Source of the DNA: Helicobacter rodentium ATCC 700285
GTDB taxonomy: Bacteria > Campylobacterota > Campylobacteria > Campylobacterales > Helicobacteraceae
NCBI RefSeq assembly: GCF_000687535.1
Contig: NZ_JHWC01000003.1
Span: 124,001 to 188,000 of the forward strand
Length of the DNA stretch: 64,000 bases
Direction: 5' to 3'
Part shown: piece after piece, positions 17,409-25,268 of the stretch
Numbering within the stretch: the first letter of the stretch is position 1
How the letters are laid out: the number at the start of each line of letters is the position of its first letter
The notes under the pieces: generated by a model
What the model saw: the letters and a program-made list of their open reading frames with translations, nothing else
What the model was told of the DNA's origin: nothing
Databases searched by the model: none
Program-made: the position numbers and the translations under genes

Positions 17409-19400
17409 ATGTTTATATCAAAAATCACCATTTCCAATCTTTTTGCTTACTATGGAAAAGTGGAGATAGAGTTTAAAAGGGTTGAGGGAAAGAATCTCTA
17501 TTGCATTTATGGCAATAATGGCTTTGGAAAAACAAGCTTTATCCGCTGTGCAAAGCTTTTGTTTCTAGGGGCTGGAGTAATGAATAATGAAATCTCTCCT
17601 GTCATTGCAAGATTTGCCCCAAAAGGTTTAAGCTCCTCACAATTTATCAAGGGAATAGGGGAGAAATGGCTCGGCATTCTGAATAAACCTGCATTGCAGT
17701 CTTTACAAGAAGAATTTTATATCATTTTTGAAGGCACTTTTGAGGGTAAGAGATTCCATATTAAGCGTAGTTTTGAAAATATTTATGAAAGCATTGAGGA
17801 ACATTTAAGCTTTAGTCTTGATAATGAAAGCTTTACGAGCGAGGAAGCTCAAGAGAGAATCAACAAGATAATGCCTCCAAATCTGATTGAATTTTTCTTT
17901 TTTGATGGTGAGGAATTAGAAAAAATAAGTGAAAATCTACGCAAGGGATTTAGAGAAAAAATAGAGGATATTTTGCAAATCAAACCACTTGATATAGCAA
18001 TAAACCAAATTCAAAAATATAAAACTGAATTAAGGGATAATGAAAATAAAAACAAAGACAATGCCTCTTTGCTTGCACAAAAGAGAAAAGACAAAGAAAG
18101 TAAGGAAATAGGTATCTCACATTTAAAAGATAAAATTAAAGATTATGAAAAAGAGATAGAGGAAAAATCTGATTTGCTTTCGCAAAAAATAAGACAAATT
18201 GATAAGCTTGGCAGTGATTTCAGCAGAGAAAAAGCTGAACTAGTAAGTGAAAAGGATATGCTTGATAGTGAGCTTATTAATCATAAAGAAAATTTCAAAG
18301 AAAGCGTTAAAGGTGTTATTTTTGCTGCTAATGAAAAGCTGATTAAAGATTTAAATGAGGAAATTGCACGATTGGAAATGAGCAAATCCAAACAAGATAT
18401 AGAAAGTTATAAGAAGCTTTTGCCAGAATTAAAAGAGCTAACCAAAGAGGAGTTAAAGCACTTGGAAATGCCTGAATATTTTGATGTGTTTGATGAAATT
18501 TTAGAAAATTTGCCACAAAAGTTAGAGCAAAAAAGCTTCTCACATTCCTTTATTACTTCTGCTATGCTTTCACCCTTAAAAGAGAATCTTGCAAGAATTG
18601 AGCATATTGATTTGGCAAAAGATATTGACGCAATTAAACATATCAAAAATAAGCTTTATAAAAATAAAACCTTACAAGATGAGCTTATTAGTGATGAGGA
18701 TATAAGAGGAAGGCAAGAGTTGCTAGAAAAAGAAAAGCAGACCTTACATAGTGAAAAACGGCAAAAAGAAAAGGAAAAAGAAAATCTAAAAGATGAACTA
18801 AGAGATTTAGAAAATCTAAAAGAAAATATTGATAGAGAGATTTATTTTTTAGAACAAAATATTAATACAGAGCGCATTGATAACAAACTAAAAATTTTAG
18901 AATCTTTGCAAAAAAGTATAGAAAAATATAAAGAAAAGCTTACTCATAAATTAAGAGGAGAGCTTCACTTGCTTATTTTGAAAAATTATCAGAGCTTATT
19001 ATCAAATGATAATGTGCGAGAACTTAAGATTGATGAGGATTTTGAGATAGAGCTAAAAGACGAAAATGATGAGCGAATCATTGTAGAAAACCAAAGCAGC
19101 GGACAAAAGCAGATTCTAGCGATTGCAATTTTTTGGGCTTTAAGCAAATTATCAAAATCTAATCTACCCATTATCATTGATACGCCTTTAGGGCGAATTG
19201 ATAGTGAGAATAGAAAAAACATTATACAAAATTATTATACAAACAATGTGCAGGTGATTCTTTTACCTCTTGATTCTGAAATAGGCTTAAAAGAATATGA
19301 ATATGCAAAACCTCATCTAGCTGGGCTTTACAAGATAGAAAATCCAGCAGACAGACACCACGCTTTTATTAAAAAAGCGGATATTAAAGAGATTTTATAA
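17409..19400 (+). CDS. dndD: DndD, SMC-like ATPase of DNA phosphorothioation
   Basis: SMC/RecN/Rad50-type ATPase of 663 residues, thought to hydrolyse ATP during backbone modification and sense DNA structure. Walker A GNNGFGKTS is at 35-43, a long Lys/Glu-rich coiled coil runs from about 190 to 530 in two arms, the ABC signature is in NQSSGQKQILAIA and Walker B in LPIIIDTPLGRID. The segment FFFFDGEELEK before the coiled coil is typical for DndD. It follows dndC without a gap and is followed by dndE-ftsK after nine bases. Confidence 0.92.
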   Translation: MFISKITISNLFAYYGKVEIEFKRVEGKNLYCIYGNNGFGKTSFIRCAKLLFLGAGVMNNEISPVIARFAPKGLSSSQFIKGIGEKWLGILNKPALQSLQEEFYIIFEGTFEGKRFHIKRSFENIYESIEEHLSFSLDNESFTSEEAQERINKIMPPNLIEFFFFDGEELEKISENLRKGFREKIEDILQIKPLDIAINQIQKYKTELRDNENKNKDNASLLAQKRKDKESKEIGISHLKDKIKDYEKEIEEKSDLLSQKIRQIDKLGSDFSREKAELVSEKDMLDSELINHKENFKESVKGVIFAANEKLIKDLNEEIARLEMSKSKQDIESYKKLLPELKELTKEELKHLEMPEYFDVFDEILENLPQKLEQKSFSHSFITSAMLSPLKENLARIEHIDLAKDIDAIKHIKNKLYKNKTLQDELISDEDIRGRQELLEKEKQTLHSEKRQKEKEKENLKDELRDLENLKENIDREIYFLEQNINTERIDNKLKILESLQKSIEKYKEKLTHKLRGELHLLILKNYQSLLSNDNVRELKIDEDFEIELKDENDERIIVENQSSGQKQILAIAIFWALSKLSKSNLPIIIDTPLGRIDSENRKNIIQNYYTNNVQVILLPLDSEIGLKEYEYAKPHLAGLYKIENPADRHHAFIKKADIKEIL

Positions 19401-19409
19401 GGGGACACA

Positions 19410-20903
19410 ATGGCAGATTTTAATACAAATAAAAGAGAAGAGCTTGTGATAGAAAAGGTTAAGAAAGGCTTGGGATTTGAAGAAAATGAATTTGCTAAAT
19501 ACAATGTGCTTAGAATCGCACTTGCACTCGCTTTAAATTCTCCAAAATTTTCATTAGATTCCTCGTTTTGGGCACAAAAAAGATTAGATGGTGAAAAAGA
19601 TAAAGAATATCACCTAGAACAAATCACAGGCAAGGGCAAGGACAAAAAAGAGGATTTTGATTTGCTCATTCGTGCAATGCTATATATCAAACACAAAGAT
19701 GAGTTAGATAGGGAGAAAAAAGATATTTTCAGCGATGAAAAAGAATATCTAAGGATTTTAAGTCGCTATATCCAAAGGGGGCTTTATGAGCTTGATAATA
19801 CCTATAAATCAAGCGATTGTTTCTATCAATGGTGTTTGGATAATTTGCATTTATCGTTAAAGCAAGAGGAGCAGATAAAAGAAAATCCCAAAAACAATGA
19901 TGTGGGTTACTTTCTTAAACTGCAAGATTATTTCAAAAAACAAGGAATTGGCATTAGGCTAATGAATGAAGAGGATTCTTATCGCCATCATATCTGCAAA
20001 ATTGAGCTTTTGGATTCTACTAAGATTCAAGTCTTTAAAACAAAAAGTCAATATCTTGATGATGAGTTAGGCGCGAACATTTATATTGAGCAAGTTAAGG
20101 GCATCAGCAGAACATATAGTGTGCAGATTCCAAAGCCTAAAGAACAATGGCGAAAACTCGGTTTGCCTGAATTGAAGCAAGGCTTAGAGGAATTAAGCAA
20201 ACACGATTATGCGCTTGGTATTTTTGCGGGAATGAGTGTGGAGAAAGAGCCTTTTTGCTTTGATTTAAAAACTACTCCGCATTTGCTTGTAGCAGGGCAA
20301 ACAGGAGGTGGAAAAAGTATGCTTTTAAAAAACATACTTTTATGTTTATTGCGTCATCAAAATATTGAGATTTCTATCATTGACCCAAAAGCGGGAGCAA
20401 GTTTTGCGGAATTTACACAAATAAAGAATCTTGAAATTCTAGGCACAGATAAGGCAGGAGATATTACAGAATCTTTTGTTTTGGAAATGGAATCGCGATA
20501 TGTTAGAAAATCTAAGGGCGAGAGCTTTGAGAGTATGCCTTATCGGGTTTTAATCGTTGATGAATTAAGCGATTTGATAAAGCAAAATAAAGACATTGAA
20601 ACTCATCTTATAAGATTAGCTCAAAAGGCAAGAGAAGCGAGAATCCACCTTGTTTTAGCCACTCAACGACCAGATTCTGCAACCCTTAGCGGAAGCTTAC
20701 GAAGCAATGTCCCAAGTCGCATAGCCCTCAAGGTGCAAAAAAGCACAGAATCTAAAATTATTTTAGATGAAATAGGAGCAGAAAAGCTCACAGGCAATGG
20801 AGATATGCTTATCAAACTTGGCGATAGCAGTAGCTTACAAAGAATCATCGGCATATACCTTACAGAGGAAGAGATACACAATCAACTTCAAGTTATGCTT
20901 TGA
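19410..20903 (+). CDS. dndE: DndE-FtsK fusion protein
   Basis: Two-domain protein of 497 residues. Residues about 1-150 fit DndE, the small DNA-binding component of phosphorothioation (pattern NVLRIALALALNS, a Gly-Glu turn, then an RGL-Y-L stretch). Residues about 255-497 are an FtsK/SpoIIIE-type motor: Walker A GQTGGGKS at 296-303, Walker B VLIVDE at 380-385, LATQRP at 416-421, and the FtsK-like end RSNVPSRIALKV ... GAEKLTGNGDML. Classical DndE is about 120 residues and has no motor. The N-terminal assignment rests on pattern and context; the motor is unambiguous. An RBS (GGGGACAC) precedes the ATG. Confidence 0.85.
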   Translation: MADFNTNKREELVIEKVKKGLGFEENEFAKYNVLRIALALALNSPKFSLDSSFWAQKRLDGEKDKEYHLEQITGKGKDKKEDFDLLIRAMLYIKHKDELDREKKDIFSDEKEYLRILSRYIQRGLYELDNTYKSSDCFYQWCLDNLHLSLKQEEQIKENPKNNDVGYFLKLQDYFKKQGIGIRLMNEEDSYRHHICKIELLDSTKIQVFKTKSQYLDDELGANIYIEQVKGISRTYSVQIPKPKEQWRKLGLPELKQGLEELSKHDYALGIFAGMSVEKEPFCFDLKTTPHLLVAGQTGGGKSMLLKNILLCLLRHQNIEISIIDPKAGASFAEFTQIKNLEILGTDKAGDITESFVLEMESRYVRKSKGESFESMPYRVLIVDELSDLIKQNKDIETHLIRLAQKAREARIHLVLATQRPDSATLSGSLRSNVPSRIALKVQKSTESKIILDEIGAEKLTGNGDMLIKLGDSSSLQRIIGIYLTEEEIHNQLQVML

Positions 20904-20909
20904 TAATCC

Positions 20910-20969
20910 CACTCTTAATGCAAGAAATTAAGCTATAATCACGCAAGAATCTTAAGAGTGATTATAGCT
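20910..20969. promoter_or_regulatory. Competing inverted repeats with promoter after dndE
   Basis: Two stems share bases: CACTCTTAA (20910-20918) pairs with TTAAGAGTG (20952-20960), and AGCTATAATCAC (20931-20942) pairs perfectly with GTGATTATAGCT (20958-20969). They cannot form together in RNA. The left arm of the second contains TATAAT (20934-20939), a good -10 for the tfoX-like gene; the right arm contains the same box on the other strand. Confidence 0.5.
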
Positions 20970-20985
20970 AAAATTGGGAGTTTGT

Positions 20986-21363
20986 ATGCCTACAAGTGAG
21001 AGTTTCAAGGATTTTGTGTTAGAGAATCTCAAAAACGCATTAGAGGATACGGCTTATCGCTTTAGTGCTAAAAAGATGTTTGGCGAATACTGCATCTATG
21101 TAATTGTGGGCGAGAGTGTGCCTAAGCCCATTTTCTTGCTTTGTGATGAGGTGCTTTTTGTCAAGAAGTTTGAGATTCTAAAGCTCCTTTTAGAATCCGC
21201 CCCGCTTGGCTTTCCCTATGCAGGTGCAAAGGAATCTTATATCCTTGATGTGGATTCTTTGGAGACTTTAAGAGAAGTCGTGCTTACCCTTGCTCCCACT
21301 CTGCCTAAGCCTAAAAAACCCAAACAATGCAAAACCCCCAAAGGACACAACAATGCAAAATAG
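20986..21363 (+). CDS. TfoX N-terminal domain protein
   Basis: Small protein of 125 residues with the TfoX-N fold (pattern [15 protein letters not shown] ... [11 protein letters not shown] ... [13 protein letters not shown]). In other bacteria such domains occur in the competence regulator TfoX, but stand-alone copies are common and of unknown function. ATG 20986 has GGGAG six bases upstream; a TTG twelve bases earlier is less likely. The tail is Pro/Lys-rich. The stop overlaps the next gene by 11 bases. Confidence 0.8.
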   Translation: MPTSESFKDFVLENLKNALEDTAYRFSAKKMFGEYCIYVIVGESVPKPIFLLCDEVLFVKKFEILKLLLESAPLGFPYAGAKESYILDVDSLETLREVVLTLAPTLPKPKKPKQCKTPKGHNNAK

Positions 21364-22012
21364 CCTCCCAAACCCCAATAATCCCTTTCCAATTAAGGGC
21401 GTGGATTATGTCTGCTATGTCAAGCCCATCATAAAGAATCCAAATGTCATCGTGGGCGACTTTACATACATTAGCGATAGTGATTTTGAGCGGCATATCA
21501 GCCACCATTACGCGTTTAATGGAGATAAGCTCATTATCGGTAAATTCTGTCAAATCGCTGCGGGTGTGGAGTTTGTGATGAATGGCGCAAATCATCAAAT
21601 GAATGCAGTCAGCACCTTTCCTTTTAATATTTTTGAGGGTTGGAATGCGCCACCTCCAACGCCCGAGAATCTGCCGCTCAAAGGCGATACGATGATTGGC
21701 AACGATGTGTGGATTGGACAAAATGCCACGATTTTGCCCGGTGTGCATATTGGCGATGGCGCAATTATCGGCGCAAATAGCGTTGTGGGAAGCAATGTCG
21801 CGCCTTATAGTATTGTGGTGGGGAATCCCGCAAAAGAAATCAAAAAGCGTTTTGATGAGGAGCTTATTGCGCTTTTGCTTGCGTTTCAATGGTGGGATAA
21901 GAGCATAGATGAGATTCAAAGCCTAATCCCGCTTCTTACTTGCAACGATTTACAAAGGGTAAAAAAGGAGATAAAAGAGAGGATAGGCAAAATAAGCACA
22001 CAAATCACTTGA
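21353..22012 (+). CDS. CatB/Vat-type hexapeptide acetyltransferase
   Basis: Left-handed beta-helix acetyltransferase, 219 residues, of the xenobiotic acetyltransferase family (chloramphenicol type B and streptogramin A enzymes). Visible are [19 protein letters not shown], the [12 protein letters not shown] loop with the likely catalytic His, and hexapeptide turns [20 protein letters not shown] through [27 protein letters not shown] 21353 is preceded by AAAGGA. The last ten or so codons run into DNA that, read on the other strand, matches a MATE efflux protein, so the C-terminus probably marks an insertion junction. Substrate cannot be stated. Confidence 0.88.
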   Translation: MQNSLPNPNNPFPIKGVDYVCYVKPIIKNPNVIVGDFTYISDSDFERHISHHYAFNGDKLIIGKFCQIAAGVEFVMNGANHQMNAVSTFPFNIFEGWNAPPPTPENLPLKGDTMIGNDVWIGQNATILPGVHIGDGAIIGANSVVGSNVAPYSIVVGNPAKEIKKRFDEELIALLLAFQWWDKSIDEIQSLIPLLTCNDLQRVKKEIKERIGKISTQIT

Positions 22013-22275
22013 AAAACAAAGGTGCGCAAAAAGGCGATGGTAGCCGATACTGCGCCATTATTCAGCGCGGTAAAAACGCGCTTGTCCAAATGTTAAGCCC
22101 CATAAAAATATAGGCGATTCCATCAATTTTAACAAACTGACGCGGTAAGCTCTAATAATGATTCATCATAGCTTACAAAATGCAGCTTAAAGGCTTTGCA
22201 AAGGCTTGACAAAAGACAAAAACGCCCACGCCACATACCGCCATAATCGCAAGACTTTTTTGCAACAAACTTGTA
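21980..22275 (-). pseudogene. Remnant of a MATE-family efflux gene
   Basis: On the minus strand, pieces in three frames line up with the C-terminal third of MATE transporters. They read QKSLAIMAVCGVGVFVF, then SYDESLLELTASV, then IAYIFMGLNIWTSAF, then FFTALNNGAVSATIAFLRT and [11 protein letters not shown]. At least two frameshifts and no start are seen. The last piece overlaps the 3' end of the acetyltransferase gene antisense, and similarity stops near 21980. This suggests the tfoX/catB segment was inserted into, or recombined with, an efflux gene that then decayed. Confidence 0.65.
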
Positions 22276-22339
22276 AGCTCCTTTTGCCCCCTAAAGCCTT
22301 GTTTGTAAGCACATTATGCGAAAAAGGCAAACTCTTGTA

Positions 22340-22510
22340 TCTTTGCTCATTCCTTGCAATGACGCAAGGCAATCCACCTCGTCATTGCGAGAAAATTTGA
22401 AAAATTTTCGTGGCAATCTATAAGTTGATTCTTTAAGGATTTCATTGCAGAATACTTGATAAGCGTAATTATGGATTGCTTCACTTCGTTCGCAATGACA
22501 AGGTGGATAG
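22340..22510. repeat. REP-like repeats
   Basis: Several copies of the dispersed palindrome, including a full hairpin copy at 22381-22422 (GTCATTGCGAGAAAATTT, then its partner arm ending GTGGCAATC). The rest of the spacer 22276-22996 contains one possible short gene and the ogt promoter; nothing else is recognised. Confidence 0.75.
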
Positions 22511-22606
22511 AATCTTGAGTGTGCTTGATATGGATTGCTTTTATTTTATTTCTTGTAAGGACAAAGTAGCTAATGGAATCTTTGGGGTAGTTGTAAGGGG
22601 ATTAAA

Positions 22607-22756
22607 CTACTTCTTATCCTTTAAATCTTTGCAAGTTCTTGTGGAGACAAGAAGTGAAATACCAATCATTTCTTTTTTGGGATTTTTGGATAATTCTCCT
22701 TTGAGTTTCTCTAAAGTTTTATTTCTGAATCCTTTTGCTTTTCTTGTGTATCTCAT
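22607..22756 (-). CDS. Possible small basic protein, 49 residues
   Basis: A minus-strand frame starting with ATG (MRYTRKAKGFRNK) encodes a highly basic peptide rich in Lys, Arg and Thr. An AGGA-like sequence lies upstream at loose spacing. The overlapping 114-codon plus-strand frame runs through repeat sequence and is hydrophobic by mirror effect. No family is recognised; it may not be expressed. Confidence 0.3.
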   Translation of the reverse strand: MRYTRKAKGFRNKTLEKLKGELSKNPKKEMIGISLLVSTRTCKDLKDKK

Positions 22757-22915
22757 TCCAAAAGGATTCCTAGTATTCTTTTTAGATAAAAAGAGAGAAT
22801 TTATTGCAAAGAATTACTAAAGGGAACAGGTGGTGAATTGTTGGCTTTATCATCAGGAGACATTCTGATATATTTTCACATTTTTATGTGTTGCAAATTT
22901 TAAGCCCTTTTTAAT

Positions 22916-22921
22916 TATAAT
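22916..22921 (+). promoter_or_regulatory. -10 box of ogt
   Basis: AATTATAAT lies 76 bases before the ogt ATG, implying a leader of about 65 bases that contains a short inverted repeat (AAAGGATA / TATCCTTT, around 22942-22959). Confidence 0.4.
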
Positions 22922-22996
22922 GCCCTCAAAGAGAGATTCTAAAGGATATAACCTATCCTTTGCCTTGTCAAGATAAGAAACAATAGGAATTCCCCA

Positions 22997-23497
22997 ATGA
23001 TTTATACGCAGCAGTTTAGCTCTCCGCTTGGCATAATTACGCTTATGAGCGACACAAACGCATTGCTTGGATTATGGTTTGAGGGGCAAAAATACTTTAC
23101 CCCGATAAAGGATTCCATACAAAAACAAACGCAGGTTTTAGTGGATACGCAAACTTGGCTAGAGATTTATTTTAGCGGGGAGATTCCATCTTTTACTCCC
23201 CCTTTATCTCCACAAGGCACACTCTTTAGAGAATCTGTGTGGAAGATTCTGCGGACAATTCCCTATGGACAAACAATGACCTATAAAGAAATTGCACACA
23301 AACTTGCATTTCAAAGGGGTATTGCCAAAATGTCTGCTCAAGCAGTCGGTGGTGCAGTAGGGAGAAATCCTATTGCACTCATTATCCCTTGTCATAGGGT
23401 AATAGGAAGCGATAAAAGCCTCATAGGTTATGCTGGGGGACTAAACCGCAAAGCGTGGCTGTTGGAGCTAGAAAGGAAATCCATAAAAACTATCTAA
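22997..23497 (+). CDS. ogt: Methylated-DNA--protein-cysteine methyltransferase
   Basis: Suicide repair enzyme that removes methyl groups from O6-methylguanine. The active site PCHRVIGSD is complete with acceptor Cys132, and the helix-turn-helix segment with the Arg finger (AQAVGGAVGRNP) precedes it. The 166-residue length fits the Ogt type without an Ada regulatory domain. It stands alone downstream of a repeat-rich spacer. Confidence 0.96.
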   Translation: MIYTQQFSSPLGIITLMSDTNALLGLWFEGQKYFTPIKDSIQKQTQVLVDTQTWLEIYFSGEIPSFTPPLSPQGTLFRESVWKILRTIPYGQTMTYKEIAHKLAFQRGIAKMSAQAVGGAVGRNPIALIIPCHRVIGSDKSLIGYAGGLNRKAWLLELERKSIKTI

Positions 23498-23686
23498 ACT
23501 TTTGCTCCTTTCATCTAAACATATCCTCAAGGATTCTTTGTGTTTGCTTTGAGAATCTGCAAAGAAAAAGGAGAAAAGGTTGAGAAGATTGCGATTTAGG
23601 TTGGCAAGAAATATGTATATCAAGCAAGTTTTAGGATTTAGTTTAAGGATTTCCTCCATTGAATCTCGTAGATTGGAATCCAAAAT

Positions 23687-23899
23687 TTAAGATTCTAATC
23701 CTTGTATCACAAAACGTTCGCCCTCTAAAATGATAGGATAGGAATTCCTAGTATCAAGGTCTATTAAGAAACATTCATCGCTATTTTCTAATTCATACCG
23801 CTCTTTAGGATATAAAGAAAGCCTCCTCTTAACCTCCTCCAAATCCTCGCATAATGCACTAAATCCAAACATTACAAGCTTATAGGAAAACTCTTCCAT
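23687..23899 (-). CDS. Hypothetical 70-residue acidic protein
   Basis: Small acidic protein (many Glu) without membrane segment; it begins MEEFSYKLVMFGFSALCEDLEEVKR in outline and ends with a short beta-rich part. It starts 23 bases after the malic enzyme stop on the same strand and has AGGAG upstream, so it is probably co-transcribed. Family not recognised; the pattern recalls small conserved Helicobacter proteins. Confidence 0.55.
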   Translation of the reverse strand: MEEFSYKLVMFGFSALCEDLEEVKRRLSLYPKERYELENSDECFLIDLDTRNSYPIILEGERFVIQGLES

Positions 23900-23922
23900 T
23901 GATAGATTGACTCCTCTTAACT

Positions 23923-25158
23923 TTAGGATTCCAAACTTTGCACCCTAGCCACACCACTATCAATCGCAGCTTGGGCTACGGCGTTGGAGATAAACTCTTT
24001 TAAGCGCGTGTCAAAGGGGCTTGGGATAATGTATTCTCTCCCAAACTCAAACTTTCGCCCGTGAATTTTCTCTAGCTGCACCTCTAAATCGTTGGGAATT
24101 GGCATTTGCGCAAGTTCCGCAAGCGCACGCGCACAAGCAAGTTTCATCTCCTCATTGATACATCTTGCACGCGCCTTTAGTGCGCCTTTGAAAACATAGG
24201 GGAATCCTAAAACATTATTGATTTGGTTGGGATAATCACTCCTACCTGTCGCAATAATCGCATCAGGACGCACCTTATGCACAATCTTTGGGTCAATCTC
24301 TGGAATCGGATTGCTCATTGCAAAAATCATCGGATTAGGATTCATTCCTAGAATGTCTTTTTCGCACAAAATATCGCCCCGTGAAAGCCCAAGCAAAATA
24401 TCTGCACCCTCCAAAGCCTCTTGATAAGAACCCACTTCATAAGGAATCGCAAAGTCTTTTTTAAACCCATTTAAGTCCTTTCTGGAAGTCGTGATTGCAC
24501 CTTTGCTATCAAACATAATGACTTCTTTTGCGCCAAGATTCCGAGCCATTTTCGCACACGCAATCGCCGCACCTCCTGCACCCAAGACGACAATTTTTAA
24601 ATCTTTCGCGTCCCTATTTGTGATTTTTAATCCATTGATAATGCCCGCAGTGGAGATAATCGCCGTCCCGTGCTGGTCATCGTGCATAATGGGAATATCA
24701 AGAATCTCTTTGAGCCGTGATTCAATATAAAAACACTCGGGGGCTTTAATATCCTCTAGGTTGATTCCGCCAAAAGTCGGCGCAATGGAGCGCACCACTT
24801 CAATAAATTTATCTGGGTCGGTTTCATCTACTTCAATATCAAACGCACTTATATCTGCAAACTTTCTAAACAATGCGGATTTGCCCTCCATTACAGGCTT
24901 TCCTGCGAGTGCGCCGATATTTCCAAGCCCTAAAACCGCTGTGCCATTAGAAATAACCGCAACAAGATTGCCTTTTGCGGTGTATTCATAAGCCGTGTGC
25001 GGGTCGCGTTGAATCTCCTTGCAAGGAACTGCAACACCCGGTGAATAAGCAATAGATAAATCGTGTTCATTGTCAAGTTTCGTGCGTGTGGTAACTTCAA
25101 TCTTGCCCCCTTTGTGATAAGGGAGTGCGTCAGGGTAGGTTTGTTTTAAATCTTCCAT
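23923..25158 (-). CDS. maeB: Malic enzyme (MaeB-type, without phosphotransacetylase domain)
   Basis: Oxidative decarboxylation of malate to pyruvate with NAD(P), feeding pyruvate and reducing power. Malic N-terminal domain: catalytic Tyr in [12 protein letters not shown], Lys in the stretch ending [13 protein letters not shown]-binding domain: [15 protein letters not shown]. The metal-binding Asp residues are in MHDDQHGT. At 411 residues it lacks the C-terminal PTA domain of long MaeB proteins. Confidence 0.95.
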   Translation of the reverse strand: MEDLKQTYPDALPYHKGGKIEVTTRTKLDNEHDLSIAYSPGVAVPCKEIQRDPHTAYEYTAKGNLVAVISNGTAVLGLGNIGALAGKPVMEGKSALFRKFADISAFDIEVDETDPDKFIEVVRSIAPTFGGINLEDIKAPECFYIESRLKEILDIPIMHDDQHGTAIISTAGIINGLKITNRDAKDLKIVVLGAGGAAIACAKMARNLGAKEVIMFDSKGAITTSRKDLNGFKKDFAIPYEVGSYQEALEGADILLGLSRGDILCEKDILGMNPNPMIFAMSNPIPEIDPKIVHKVRPDAIIATGRSDYPNQINNVLGFPYVFKGALKARARCINEEMKLACARALAELAQMPIPNDLEVQLEKIHGRKFEFGREYIIPSPFDTRLKEFISNAVAQAAIDSGVARVQSLES

Positions 25159-25268
25159 AGTTAAAAATGCCTTGAAGAGGATAAATTGTCAGAATTTAAG
25201 CAGAATAAAAATAAAATCGCATTTAAACTTACTTAAATAAAAATAAAATCTTTCAAATAAATGATTAT

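Noticed and set aside
15723-22012. dndB, dptF/G/H or sspE-type restriction genes near the Dnd cassette
   Set aside because: Looked for in all neighbouring frames; flanking genes are a pentapeptide protein, TfoX-N and an acetyltransferase.
22476-22820. 114-codon plus-strand open frame after the repeats
   Set aside because: Begins in repeat sequence, no RBS, hydrophobic composition mirrors the basic peptide frame on the other strand.
23468-23683. 71-codon minus-strand frame after ogt
   Set aside because: Overlaps the end of ogt antisense, no RBS, composition not protein-like.
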